The position numbers and the translations under genes are program-made. The notes beneath the pieces are model-generated. The model was not told the DNA's origin, made no database searches, and saw only the letters and a list, made by a program, of their open reading frames with translations. Shown in pieces: positions 17,013 to 25,620 of a stretch of DNA of 38,295 nt. Numbering within the stretch: the stretch's first letter is position 1; the number at the start of each line of letters is the position of its first letter. The stretch is from JADHLN01 sp965658435. Its GTDB lineage: Bacteria > Pseudomonadota > Alphaproteobacteria > Rickettsiales > JABIRX01. Location: contig CBFHSE010000012.1 in the NCBI GenBank assembly GCA_965658435.1, positions 1 through 38,295 on the forward strand, in the 5' to 3' direction.

Positions 17013-18230
17013 ATGAAAATAATAATTATAGGGGCTGGTGTTATTGGCCTTACTACCGCACTCAAAGCAGTAGAAAATGGTCATGAAGTTATATTAATTG
17101 ACAAAAATCATTGCCCAGCTGATGAAACATCAGCTCAAAATGGGGCTCAGTTAAGCTATTCCCATGCTATTTCCATAAGTCATTTAGCTCAATTAACTAA
17201 TTTATTTAAAGCCTTATTCATAACTAGTAGCTCTATATCATTAAAATTTTGTGAGTTTTTAAAAAGATTTAGCTGGTTCAAGAATATTTACTTAAAAAAA
17301 ATAATGCATCGGGAGAGCTTTGCAGATAATTATTTTTATTTTGCAAATTTAAGTAGGATTGAATTTTTAAGGATAAAAGAAAAATTACCTAATCTAGATA
17401 TTAAAAATTCAGGTTCAATTCATTTATTTAGAAAAAAACTAGAATTTGAAAAATTTCTAAAAATTATAAAGCATCAAAAATATTTTAAATATGAAATATT
17501 AAATCGTGACTCTAAAAAATTGCAAAATATTAGCCGAGCTTTTTATAAAGCTATTTATTTCCCTGAAGATCAATCATGTAACACAAAAGATTTCGCTAAA
17601 ATCTCTTTGGAATTTTTGAAGAATAACAAAAATTTTTCATTTGTTAAAAATCATAAAATAGATAATATAAAAATCAAAGATAAAGAAATTATAGAAATCC
17701 ACAGCAATAATGAAATTTTTAAAGCTGATCATTATATCCTAGCTACAGGTTCATATAGCGATGATTTTTTTAAAAAGTTAAGCCTCAAATCACCATTAAT
17801 TTCCATAAAAGGCTATAGCATTACTTTAACAGGTCTAGATCTTAATAATTCTCTAATTGATCACGATAAAAAACTAGTTTACACGCAAATCTCCAACAAA
17901 GTTAGAATAGCTGGATTATATGATTTTTGCGGTGCAGTAAAAAAAATTCCATTAACAAGAAACATTATATTTAAGAGATCAATAATTAAAAATATAAGAA
18001 AAGAATTATCAAATGAGAAAAAATTATGGATAGGTCTAAGAAATGCAACATTTGATGGTTTTCCTGCTATTGGCAAATCAAAAAAACTAAAAAACCTATC
18101 TTATAATATAGGCCATGCAAATCTTGGCTGGACAGTTTCAGCTGCAAGTGCTAAAATTATAATTGATGATTTAAAAGGTGAGTTTAATAATAAACTTGAA
18201 ATGATTAAAGCAAGTAGGTTCGATATATGA
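17013..18230 (+). CDS. DadA-like FAD-dependent amino-acid oxidoreductase
   Basis: A 405-residue member of the DAO family. The N-terminal dinucleotide fold IIIIGAGVIGLTTALKAVENGHEVILIDK binds FAD. ADETSAQNGAQLSYSHA (about 35-51) corresponds to the ETSxxNxGQxS motif of D-amino-acid dehydrogenases such as DadA. Later DHYILATGSYSDDF and C-terminal GFPAIGKS and NIGHANLGWTVSAASAK fit the DAO substrate/FAD region. The expected reaction is oxidative deamination of D-amino acids with transfer of electrons to the respiratory chain; specificity cannot be read from the sequence. Its stop overlaps the DUF2610-like gene as ATGA. A putative operator precedes it. Confidence 0.75.
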   Translation: MKIIIIGAGVIGLTTALKAVENGHEVILIDKNHCPADETSAQNGAQLSYSHAISISHLAQLTNLFKALFITSSSISLKFCEFLKRFSWFKNIYLKKIMHRESFADNYFYFANLSRIEFLRIKEKLPNLDIKNSGSIHLFRKKLEFEKFLKIIKHQKYFKYEILNRDSKKLQNISRAFYKAIYFPEDQSCNTKDFAKISLEFLKNNKNFSFVKNHKIDNIKIKDKEIIEIHSNNEIFKADHYILATGSYSDDFFKKLSLKSPLISIKGYSITLTGLDLNNSLIDHDKKLVYTQISNKVRIAGLYDFCGAVKKIPLTRNIIFKRSIIKNIRKELSNEKKLWIGLRNATFDGFPAIGKSKKLKNLSYNIGHANLGWTVSAASAKIIIDDLKGEFNNKLEMIKASRFDI

Positions 18231-18733
18231 AGAAGCTAAATATTCCTTGTAGTTTTGGAAGCGATATTCAAAAAATAGATTTTTACATTGGGAATCCAAA
18301 ACCTGATAATCACCCTATACAAAGTCAAAGATACTGGTTAAGCAGTGAAAGAGGAGGTAGTGTATCAGATGAAATATTAGATAGCCTCAAAAATCTCCAT
18401 GAATTATCAAAAAACAATGGTGTAGATTTTAGTGATCTATGTAGCTATGCAGTTGAAACTGCAAATTCATATGAAGAATCTGAATCTAATCAAACTGACT
18501 CCAATGATTATTTAGAAGAAGATATTAAAGCAGTTGCCCCTCAGATGCAGGAGGGTTTTGATCAGGCGGGTTTAGAATATCAGCAGCAGGAAGTTTACGA
18601 GCAAGAATTATATGAAGAAGATATTAAAGCAGTTGCCCCTCAGATGCAGGAGGGTTTTGATCAGGCGGGTTTAGAATATCAGCAGCAGGAAGTTTACCAA
18701 GATCATCAAAGTAACGAAGGAGAGTCTCAGTAG
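18227..18733 (+). CDS. DUF2610-like protein with duplicated acidic repeat
   Basis: A 168-residue soluble protein of unknown function. Residues 1 to about 85 include IPCSFGSDIQKIDFYIGNPKPDNHPIQ, QRYWLSSERGG and FSDLCSYAVE. From memory these match DUF2610, a family known in Rickettsiales and other proteobacteria; that call needs a profile search. Residues about 97-124 and 130-157 are two identical 28-residue copies (EEDIKAVAPQMQEGFDQAGL and onward), separated by a short EQELY linker. The C-terminal half is highly acidic and Gln-rich, with no signal peptide or membrane segment. It is translationally coupled to the DadA-like gene. The repeat is clearly richer in G and C than neighbouring DNA. Confidence 0.6.
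   Translation: MKKLNIPCSFGSDIQKIDFYIGNPKPDNHPIQSQRYWLSSERGGSVSDEILDSLKNLHELSKNNGVDFSDLCSYAVETANSYEESESNQTDSNDYLEEDIKAVAPQMQEGFDQAGLEYQQQEVYEQELYEEDIKAVAPQMQEGFDQAGLEYQQQEVYQDHQSNEGESQ
18515..18697 (+). repeat. Exact 84-bp direct repeat, period 99 bp
   Basis: Bases 18515-18598 and 18614-18697 are identical over 84 bases with a 15-base linker. Both are in frame within the DUF2610-like gene. G plus C in each copy is 38 of 84 (45%), well above the surrounding DNA. Identity at every synonymous position implies a recent duplication or ongoing homogenisation. Confidence 0.95.
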
Positions 18734-18860
18734 CTTGCAAATATTTTAAATAACAATTTATTTTAAGATAATTATCGTTATTTATTAATTGATACTAGAC
18801 TTTAAATATGAAATGTAATAAACAGAAACTATTTACCTAATAGATTTACATGTAATAATT

Positions 18861-19904
18861 ATGATCAAAAAATTGCTCAATATTTTTAATCTTTTTTCAT
18901 CTGATGATATAGCAATAGATTTAGGTACCGCTAATACTTTGGTGTATGTAAAGGGTAAAGGAATAGTACTAAATGAACCATCTGTTGTTGCTAAAATACA
19001 TGATAATGGTGAAATGGTTTTTGGGCATGAAGCAAAATTAATGTTAGGTAAGACTCCTGCTAAAATTGATGCAAGACGTCCTTTGAAAGATGGTGTTATA
19101 GCTGATTTCAAATTTACTGAAGAAATGATCAAGCATTTCATAAATACAGTTAACAACTACAGAACTTTAAAAAGCCCTATGGTAATAATTTGTGTTCCAT
19201 CTGGATCTACTCCTGTAGATAGAAGAGCTATTCAAGAGGCTGCAGAAAATGCAGGTGGTAATCCAGTTTACCTCATTGAAGAGCCAATGGCGGCAGCTAT
19301 AGGGGCAGATTTACCGGTAACTGAGCCAACTGGTTCAATGGTCATTGATATTGGTGGTGGTACCACAGAAATAGCCGTAGTATCCCTTGGAGGAATTGTT
19401 TATTCAAGATCAATCAGAGTAGGGGGTGATAAAATGGATGAAGCAATCATTTCATATGTTAGAAGAAATCATAATCTTTTAATAGGTGAGACAACAGCAG
19501 AGAGAATTAAAAAAACTGTTGGTGTTGCCTATGCCCCTGAGGATGGCAAGGGTAAGGTAATGGAAATTAAAGGCAGAGATTTGATAAATGGTGTTCCGAA
19601 AGAGATGACTTTAAGTGAATATCATATTGCAGAAGCGTTGGTAGAACCAATTTCTCAAATTGTTGATGCAGCAAAAGCTGCTTTAGAATCAACTCCTCCT
19701 GAGTTATCTTCGGATATTGTAGATCAAGGAATTGTTCTAACTGGAGGAGGAGCATTATTAAAAAATCTAGATTTTGTTTTGAGGAAAGCAACGAATCTAC
19801 CTGTATTTGTTGCAGAAAGTTCATTATCATGTGTAGTGAATGGTACAGGTAAGGTTTTAGAGAATCATGATAAATATAAACATGTGTTATTCAGACAGGA
19901 ATAA
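18861..19904 (+). CDS. mreB: Rod-shape determining protein MreB
   Basis: A bacterial actin that organises peptidoglycan synthesis along the cell wall. Its 347 residues are full length. The N-terminus has an amphipathic membrane-binding stretch (MIKKLLNIFNLF) and then the phosphate-1 motif IAIDLGTANTLVYV. The connecting loop IEEPMAAAIGA, the phosphate-2 motif MVIDIGGGTTEIAVV and the adenosine motif GIVLTGGGALL follow. It is preceded by 127 bases without a gene, presumably its promoter region, and followed 16 bases later by mreC. Its presence implies a rod-shaped cell with a peptidoglycan wall. Confidence 0.97.
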   Translation: MIKKLLNIFNLFSSDDIAIDLGTANTLVYVKGKGIVLNEPSVVAKIHDNGEMVFGHEAKLMLGKTPAKIDARRPLKDGVIADFKFTEEMIKHFINTVNNYRTLKSPMVIICVPSGSTPVDRRAIQEAAENAGGNPVYLIEEPMAAAIGADLPVTEPTGSMVIDIGGGTTEIAVVSLGGIVYSRSIRVGGDKMDEAIISYVRRNHNLLIGETTAERIKKTVGVAYAPEDGKGKVMEIKGRDLINGVPKEMTLSEYHIAEALVEPISQIVDAAKAALESTPPELSSDIVDQGIVLTGGGALLKNLDFVLRKATNLPVFVAESSLSCVVNGTGKVLENHDKYKHVLFRQE

Positions 19905-19920
19905 TAATTAAAAACTAAAA

Positions 19921-20778
19921 ATGAAGCAAAGCAGGTTAAGAATAAACAACCTCACTAGTGCTGGTATAGCTATAAATTTTTTTAGAGAAAATAGCTTGTC
20001 ATCATATCTTATTTTTTCCGTCTTAATTTTAATTGTTGGTAAATCTAGCAATAATATTGACAGCAAAATAAAAAATATAGCATTAGATGTAATAGTTCCT
20101 AGTTATATAGTTTTGAAATCTCCAGTTACTAGCTTTATTATTGTTAAAGATGAATTAAAAAATATTTTTCAAGTAAAAATTCAAAATGAATCGTTAAAAA
20201 AAGATAATGCCTTGCTAAGAGAGCAGCTATTTCAAATGCTTTATTTAAAAGAAGAAAATATAATTCTCAAAGATCTGTTAAATTATCAAAGAAAAGCTGA
20301 AGATAACTTTATTACCTCACGTATTTATATAAGTATTAATGATGCATTTAATAAATTAGCAGTAATTGATAAAGGTGATATTCATAATGTAAAAAAAGGC
20401 CATGCAGTAGTAACAAATAATGGTTTATTAGGAAGGGTTTCTAAAACATCAAAAAATAATTCTCACATAATTCTAATTACAGATTACCAATCAAGGATTC
20501 CGATATATAGTTCAGAATCAAGAGAAAAAGCTATATTAATTGGAAGAAGTAATCAAAATCCTAAATTAAAATATTTAAATAAAAACCATCAAGTAAAAGC
20601 AAATGAAATTATCTATACATCAGGTGATGGTCTTGTATATCCAGCAGATATTCCTGTTGGCACTACAATATTAAATAACAATAAAGAGATAGAGGTTATT
20701 CCTTTTGTAAATATTAATAAAGCTGATATAGTTAAGATAATAATTTCACCATTTAGAGATAACAAAATTAAGTATTGA
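19921..20778 (+). CDS. mreC: Rod-shape determining protein MreC
   Basis: A bitopic inner-membrane protein whose periplasmic domain links MreB to the elongasome. It has 285 residues. One membrane segment lies at about 27-41 (LSSYLIFSVLILIVG). A coiled coil of about 70-110 (ESLKKDNALLREQLFQMLYLKEENIILKDLL) follows. The beta-domain carries AVVTNNGLLGRVSKTSKNNSHIILITD and GDGLVYPADIPVGTT. It directly follows mreB. mreD, which usually comes next, is absent: four bases after mreC the convergent argB ends. Confidence 0.9.
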   Translation: MKQSRLRINNLTSAGIAINFFRENSLSSYLIFSVLILIVGKSSNNIDSKIKNIALDVIVPSYIVLKSPVTSFIIVKDELKNIFQVKIQNESLKKDNALLREQLFQMLYLKEENIILKDLLNYQRKAEDNFITSRIYISINDAFNKLAVIDKGDIHNVKKGHAVVTNNGLLGRVSKTSKNNSHIILITDYQSRIPIYSSESREKAILIGRSNQNPKLKYLNKNHQVKANEIIYTSGDGLVYPADIPVGTTILNNNKEIEVIPFVNINKADIVKIIISPFRDNKIKY

Positions 20779-20782
20779 TATT

Positions 20783-21736
20783 TTAACTATCTATTATCAT
20801 GGTTCCTGCACCATTTTCAGTAAAAACTTCTACCAATAATATGTGAGCAATTGTTCCATTTAATATATGCGCTGATAGTACTCCATTAGATACAGCATTT
20901 ATAGAAGTATCAATTTTAGGAATCATGCCACCACTAATAATTTTCTTTTTTATTAAGTTATGTAATTCAGATATGGTAACTTTTGATAATAAATTATCTT
21001 TTTTATCTAATAAGCCATCAACATCAGTCAGCATAATTAATTTGCATGCATTTACAGCTTCCGCAATTTTACCAGCTACAGTATCCGCATTAATATTATA
21101 GGTTTCTCCTTTATCTCCAACACCAATAGGAGCAATAACTGGTATTACGTCCGATTCGTCAAGAGCAAGAAAGATTTCAGGATTAATTGAGACCGGCTCT
21201 CCTACAAAGCCTAGGTCTAATATTTTTTCTATATTTGAGTTTTGATCTTTTTTAGTGCGTCTAATTTTTTTTGCCCTTATTAAATTTGCGTCTTTCCCAG
21301 ATAACCCTATTGCTAATCCTCCTTCTTGATTAATAGCTGCCACTAAGTCTTTATTTATCATTCCAGATAATACCATTTCAACTATTCCCACAGTTTCCTT
21401 ATCTGTAACTCTTAATCCATCAATAAATTTGCTTTTAATTTTTAACTTATTAAGCATTTCGCCAATTTGTGGTCCTCCTCCATGCACGATAACTGGATTG
21501 ATGCCTATTTTTTTTAATAATACAATATCCTTTGCAAACTCATTGACAATCTTTTGGTTTCCCATAGCATTACCACCAAATTTTATAACAAATATTTCTC
21601 CTGCAAATGATTTTATATATGGTAAGGCCTCTGATAATGTCACAGCTTTATCAAGTAAAAGTTTTTCTACGGCATTATTTTTAGAAAGCTTAGTTTTTTT
21701 ATTTTTTAGTTTTTTGTCAATATCAATTATTTCCAT
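20783..21736 (-). CDS. argB: N-acetylglutamate kinase
   Basis: Phosphorylates N-acetylglutamate, the second step of arginine synthesis. It has 317 residues, with an N-terminal extension over the about 258-residue E. coli enzyme. That extension contains a helix like the N-helix of arginine-sensitive hexameric forms (AVEKLLLDKAVTLSEALPYI). Visible motifs are FVIKFGGNAMGN (about 50-61), VIVHGGGPQI (about 83-92), the Asn-containing YNINADTVAGKIAEA and C-terminal GGMIPKI. It closes the rpmH-rnpA-yidC-engB operon, an order common in alphaproteobacteria. Feedback inhibition by arginine is inferred from the N-helix. Confidence 0.94.
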   Translation of the reverse strand: MEIIDIDKKLKNKKTKLSKNNAVEKLLLDKAVTLSEALPYIKSFAGEIFVIKFGGNAMGNQKIVNEFAKDIVLLKKIGINPVIVHGGGPQIGEMLNKLKIKSKFIDGLRVTDKETVGIVEMVLSGMINKDLVAAINQEGGLAIGLSGKDANLIRAKKIRRTKKDQNSNIEKILDLGFVGEPVSINPEIFLALDESDVIPVIAPIGVGDKGETYNINADTVAGKIAEAVNACKLIMLTDVDGLLDKKDNLLSKVTISELHNLIKKKIISGGMIPKIDTSINAVSNGVLSAHILNGTIAHILLVEVFTENGAGTMIIDS

Positions 21737-21741
21737 AAAAA

Positions 21742-22356
21742 TTACAATATTTCATTTATAAAATTTTCAATGTCCCGCAAACCTGTATTTTTAATACTGC
21801 TGGATAATATTATCTTATCTAAGAAAAAGCTAAAATCATCCATCGATAACAAAATTGAATTATAAACATCATCTCTTTCTTTACTAGTTAATTTATCAAT
21901 TTTAGTAATTATTATAGCAAATTTAATTTTTAAATTTTCACATAATGAAAAGAGATCAAGATCTGCAGGCATAATTCCTCTTCTTGCATCAATTAAAATA
22001 AAAATAACTCTATCTTTTTTATCTTGTTTTAGATATTCTCCTAATAATTTTCCCCAGCCATATTTATCATTTTTGTTCGTTTTAGCATAACCATATCCTG
22101 GTACATCAACTATAATAAAATTATTGTTAGCATTTATAAAAAAATGAAGAGCTGATGTTAAACCTGGTGTTTTCGATGTTTTTGCCAGGTTTTTTTGTTT
22201 ACATAAGGAGTTTATTAATGATGATTTGCCAACATTAGACCTTCCAAAAAACACAGCTTCTTTAATTGTTACAAATTTAAGTTGTTTAACTATATGAGCA
22301 GAGTAAAAAAGAGAGAAGCTGGATGAAAAATAGTTCTTTTTTTTATTGGGGCTCAT
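21742..22356 (-). CDS. engB: Ribosome-biogenesis GTPase EngB (YihA/YsxC)
   Basis: A small GTPase needed for 50S subunit assembly. Its 204 residues are standard. G-motifs in order are G1 GRSNVGKSS (about 38-46), G2 region KTSKTPGLT, G3 DVPGYGYA (about 79-86), G4 TKID (about 147-150) and a C-terminal SSSIKNTG for G5. It sits between yidC (3 bases upstream) and argB (5 bases downstream). Confidence 0.95.
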   Translation of the reverse strand: MSPNKKKNYFSSSFSLFYSAHIVKQLKFVTIKEAVFFGRSNVGKSSLINSLCKQKNLAKTSKTPGLTSALHFFINANNNFIIVDVPGYGYAKTNKNDKYGWGKLLGEYLKQDKKDRVIFILIDARRGIMPADLDLFSLCENLKIKFAIIITKIDKLTSKERDDVYNSILLSMDDFSFFLDKIILSSSIKNTGLRDIENFINEIL

Positions 22357-22359
22357 TAT

Positions 22360-24039
22360 TTATAAAGCCTTTTTTTGCAATTCTTTTTCAGTTTTTTTCA
22401 TAATTAAATATTGCTGCATAATTGAAAATCCATTATTAAATGTCCAATATATTACTAAACCTGCAGGAAAACTAGCAAATAATATAACAAATATATAAGG
22501 AATAAATTTCATAATTTTTGCCTGCAAAGGATCAGCTGGTACGGGATTTAATTTTTGCTGCAAGATCATTGTAATACATAATAAGCACGGCCATATACCA
22601 AAAGGAACATCAATATTGATAGGGAGGAGTCCAAATAAATTAAATAAACAAGTTGGATCAGGAGCTGTTAGGTCGGTTATCCAGCCAAAAAAAGGAGCAT
22701 GCCTCATATCTATTGTAACAAATAATACTTTATAAAGAGCAAAAAATATAAAAACTTGTACAAGAACTGGCAAACAACCCATCATTGGTTTTATTTTATG
22801 AATTTGATAAAGTTTCATTACTTCACGCTGCATTCTCATTTTATCCTCTCCATATTGTTCTCTTAATTTGATGATCTCTGGTTGTATATTCTTCATTTTA
22901 GTAATTTCTCTGAAAGATTTGCTGGCAAGAGGGTACATTAATATTCTAATAAAAATAGTTAAGGCTATTATGGCAACACCAAAGTTATCTAGAAAATTAT
23001 AAAAGATTTTTAGCAGTAAATAAATTGGTTTTGTAAGAAAATATAATATACCAAAATCAATACCTCTATCAAATAGAGCTATATCATATTTTTCTTGATA
23101 TTGATCTATTAAATCAATTTCTTTTGCACCAGCAAATAAAAGATTTTTAGATATATAACTCATTGAAGCAGGGATTGTAATATCCTCGCTTTGCATATCA
23201 ACTTGATACTTATTTACGCCATTTCTTTGGTATGATATAAATCTGTAGTCAAAATTTTTATTTTTATCAGGTATATATGCAGTATACCAGTATTTATCAG
23301 ATATTCCGGCCCAGCCATTTACTGAGCTGTAAAGTATTTTTTCCTTTTTTCTTATTTTTTTATAGCTCGTTTCGGTAAGGTTTTCGTTAAATACACCAAA
23401 TGGTCCTTCATGTAGAATAAAAAATTGTTGTTTATCTTCATTTTTTGCTTTATTTAATAATGCATATTGGTTCACTGTAATTGGAAAGCTAGCATTATTA
23501 ATTATTTCGTCATTAATTGAAAACATATAGTTCTTATCCAATGATATAGTACGAAAAATTTCAATGTTCCTATCAAGAGAAACCCATTTGAGTCTAATAT
23601 TATTATTTGGTGTTAGCTTATTACCAGAAATAATTTGCCATATAATCTGATTTCCAGCTCCATTTATATTTTTTATCATCCAACCTGACTCAACGAAATA
23701 AGGTTCTTCAGAGTGCTGATAATCAAGTAAATCTACTAGATCCTTCTTATCTGACTTTTGGTAATAATTTTTTAAAGTTAGTTTAGTGATTTTTAGAGAA
23801 TTTAGGTTTATTTTTCCTGATATTTTCTCATTTTCAAAAATAATGTCAGGAGCATTGATTTTTTCAGGGTTTTTATTAGAAATATTAATGTTTTTATCAG
23901 ATATAATTTCTTCCTTATTTTGCGCTGCAGAAGAAATATTTTGTTTAGCAGGAGCGTTTTTAGAATTGTAAATATCCCATGTTAATATGACAATTAGGGA
24001 TAAAGAAACGGCAATAATAAAGTTTTTGGATTCACTCAT
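22360..24039 (-). CDS. yidC: Membrane protein insertase YidC
   Basis: Inserts proteins into the inner membrane, alone or with SecYEG. Its 559 residues fit the Gram-negative form. One N-terminal membrane segment (about 8-22) precedes a large periplasmic beta-sandwich domain (about 50-330). The 60KD_IMP core of five membrane segments follows, with YPLASKSFREITKMKNIQPEI (coiled-coil loop), PMMGCLPVLVQVFIFFALYKVLF and FASFPAGLVIYWTFNNGFSIMQQYLIMK. The start is the ATG complementary to 24037-24039, and the gene is preceded by rnpA as in most bacteria. No yidD was seen. Confidence 0.96.
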   Translation of the reverse strand: MSESKNFIIAVSLSLIVILTWDIYNSKNAPAKQNISSAAQNKEEIISDKNINISNKNPEKINAPDIIFENEKISGKINLNSLKITKLTLKNYYQKSDKKDLVDLLDYQHSEEPYFVESGWMIKNINGAGNQIIWQIISGNKLTPNNNIRLKWVSLDRNIEIFRTISLDKNYMFSINDEIINNASFPITVNQYALLNKAKNEDKQQFFILHEGPFGVFNENLTETSYKKIRKKEKILYSSVNGWAGISDKYWYTAYIPDKNKNFDYRFISYQRNGVNKYQVDMQSEDITIPASMSYISKNLLFAGAKEIDLIDQYQEKYDIALFDRGIDFGILYFLTKPIYLLLKIFYNFLDNFGVAIIALTIFIRILMYPLASKSFREITKMKNIQPEIIKLREQYGEDKMRMQREVMKLYQIHKIKPMMGCLPVLVQVFIFFALYKVLFVTIDMRHAPFFGWITDLTAPDPTCLFNLFGLLPINIDVPFGIWPCLLCITMILQQKLNPVPADPLQAKIMKFIPYIFVILFASFPAGLVIYWTFNNGFSIMQQYLIMKKTEKELQKKAL

Positions 24040-24063
24040 GTTAAGGTGTGTTTTTAAGATTTA

Positions 24064-24423
24064 TTAATAGTTTTTAACATTATTTAATATTTTATCCACC
24101 TCTTTTTTTAAATCCATAAATCTAATGTCTTTAGCAATAAATTTTGGATATATGCTCAAAGAAATATTTTGTAAATCCTTTAAAATATCATTTGAGTTTA
24201 TAATTGATTTTAGTCTCCTCCTTAAAAGATTTCTTTTTACAGAGTTACCATATTTTTTTGTTATGGTAATACCGTAAGTGAATTTGCCATAGTTTGATTT
24301 TAGATCAGAGTTTTTGCAATATTTAACAACTAAATATCTATATTTTTTAGTAATTGCTTTTTCTGAAATCTCCTTATATTCAGAATTTTTTTTTAAATAT
24401 TGGTAAGATTGGAGTTTAAACAA
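24064..24423 (-). CDS. rnpA: Ribonuclease P protein component
   Basis: The protein subunit that helps RNase P RNA mature tRNA 5' ends. It has 119 residues. The signature is the basic NSVKRNLLRRRLKSII (about 69-84), preceded by FTYGITITKKYG. No ATG is available. The likely start is TTG complementary to 24421-24423, giving FKLQSYQYLKKNSEYKEI after the initiator, and it begins 10 bases after the rpmH stop. A TTG start with coupling to rpmH would keep its level far below that of L34. Confidence 0.9.
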   Translation of the reverse strand: MFKLQSYQYLKKNSEYKEISEKAITKKYRYLVVKYCKNSDLKSNYGKFTYGITITKKYGNSVKRNLLRRRLKSIINSNDILKDLQNISLSIYPKFIAKDIRFMDLKKEVDKILNNVKNY

Positions 24424-24433
24424 GATTTAAAAA

Positions 24434-24568
24434 TTATGCACATAATTTTTTACGACCTTTAGATCTTCTTCTTGCTAGTATTTTTCTACCACCAAGAGTG
24501 GCCATTCTAGCTCTAAAGCCATGTCTCCTTTTTCTAACTATTTTACTTGGTTGATAAGTTCTTTTCAT
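24434..24568 (-). CDS. rpmH: Ribosomal protein L34
   Basis: A 44-residue, very basic ribosomal protein of the 50S subunit. The sequence MKRTYQPSKIVRKRRHGF, with RMATLGGRKILARRRSKGRKKL following, is unmistakable. The start ATG is complementary to 24566-24568. It heads the rpmH-rnpA-yidC-engB-argB operon behind a near-consensus promoter. Confidence 0.97.
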   Translation of the reverse strand: MKRTYQPSKIVRKRRHGFRARMATLGGRKILARRRSKGRKKLCA

Positions 24569-24601
24569 AATTTATCTTTGCTTAATTTTAAAAGAGGTGT
24601 A

Positions 24602-24630
24602 TTTATAATAGGCTATTTAAATTAAGTCAA
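24602..24630 (-). promoter_or_regulatory. Sigma-70 promoter of the rpmH operon
   Basis: On the minus strand TTGACT (complement of 24625-24630), exactly 17 bases, then TATAAA (complement of 24602-24607), 33 bases before the L34 start. Position, spacing and match make this one of the two strongest promoters in the window. It lies immediately before the divergent lpxK start codon. Confidence 0.75.
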
Positions 24631-24633
24631 ATA

Positions 24634-25620
24634 ATGAATTTGAAGCAACCAAGATTTTGGTACAAAAAAAGCAAAAAAAATTACATAATAAAAAATATAT
24701 TTTTCATTTTTAGCCTTATATATCTTGTAATATTTTATTTAAGAAAAATTTTGGTTAAAAAGACAAGATTAAATAAATATATTATCACAATAGGTAATAT
24801 TGTGGTTGGAGGCTCTGGAAAAACTCCTACCGCCATTAAAATAAAGCAAATTTTAGATAACAATAAATTAAGCGCCATATTTCTTACTAGAGGTTATAAG
24901 GGAAATTTCTTAGGGCCAAAATTAATTAGTTCTAAAAGTAATATCAGGGATATAGGGGATGAAGCTAAATTATTATGTTCGCATGGTAGAGTGATTTTGG
25001 CTAAAAAAAGACATAAAATAAATGATTTCCTAAAAAATATTAAAGAAGATTATTTAATCTTAGATGATGGGCTACAGAATCCTTATCTTATTCATGATAT
25101 AAAGATAATAGTTGTTGATAATAAATATCTATTTGGAAATAAATATTTTTTACCAGCAGGTCCTTTAAGGTCACCAATTATTTCAGCTCTTAATAATGCT
25201 GATATCATTATTTTAATAGGAGATGATCATAATAATGAGATAGATAATGATTTAATAAAATTTGCTAATAAAATTTTTAAAGCAAAATATAAAAAAATAG
25301 GTAGTTATAATAAAAATAATAAATATTTTGCATTTTCTGCTCTTGCAAATAATAATAAATTTATAGACTCACTTAAAAAAGAGGGTTTAAAAATAGAAAA
25401 GAGTAAGTTTTTTTCTGACCACCATTATTTTAGTAATAATGAGATTAATTCATTAATTAAAGAAGCAAAAAAAGAGAATTTAAAATTAATTACAACTTCA
25501 AAAGACTTTGTAAAAATAGCAAAAAAATATAAAGAGGAAATTATTGAATTTAAAATAGAATTAGAGTTTGTAGAAGAACAGAAATTGACAAAAAAATTAT
25601 TATCATGCTTAAAAAAATAA
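24634..25620 (+). CDS. lpxK: Tetraacyldisaccharide 4'-kinase
   Basis: Phosphorylates the 4' position of the lipid A precursor at the inner membrane. It has 328 residues. One N-terminal membrane segment (about 20-36) precedes the P-loop in IGNIVVGGSGKTPTAIKI (about 52-69). YLILDDGLQNPYL (about 142-154) holds the DDGxQ segment near the catalytic residues. FLPAGPLRSPI and SDHHYFSNNEI are further family motifs. It overlaps the next acyltransferase gene by 16 bases. Its presence indicates a lipopolysaccharide-bearing outer membrane, unlike Anaplasmataceae. Confidence 0.93.
   Translation: MNLKQPRFWYKKSKKNYIIKNIFFIFSLIYLVIFYLRKILVKKTRLNKYIITIGNIVVGGSGKTPTAIKIKQILDNNKLSAIFLTRGYKGNFLGPKLISSKSNIRDIGDEAKLLCSHGRVILAKKRHKINDFLKNIKEDYLILDDGLQNPYLIHDIKIIVVDNKYLFGNKYFLPAGPLRSPIISALNNADIIILIGDDHNNEIDNDLIKFANKIFKAKYKKIGSYNKNNKYFAFSALANNNKFIDSLKKEGLKIEKSKFFSDHHYFSNNEINSLIKEAKKENLKLITTSKDFVKIAKKYKEEIIEFKIELEFVEEQKLTKKLLSCLKK

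Noticed and set aside
16857..17084. Minus-strand frame across the dnaE/DadA-like gap
   Set aside because: Its 75 codons overlap both conserved genes in other frames, it is Cys- and Phe-rich and matches nothing known.
18535..18556. Small hairpin CCCTC/GAGGG in the DUF2610-like repeat
   Set aside because: A five-base stem with an eight-base loop inside coding sequence is weak. It does not make the repeat a palindromic element by itself.
18789..18819. Promoter TTGATA-19-TGTAAT before mreB
   Set aside because: The spacer is too long and the -10 match poor; in such AT-rich DNA this is no better than chance, although a promoter probably exists somewhere in the gap.
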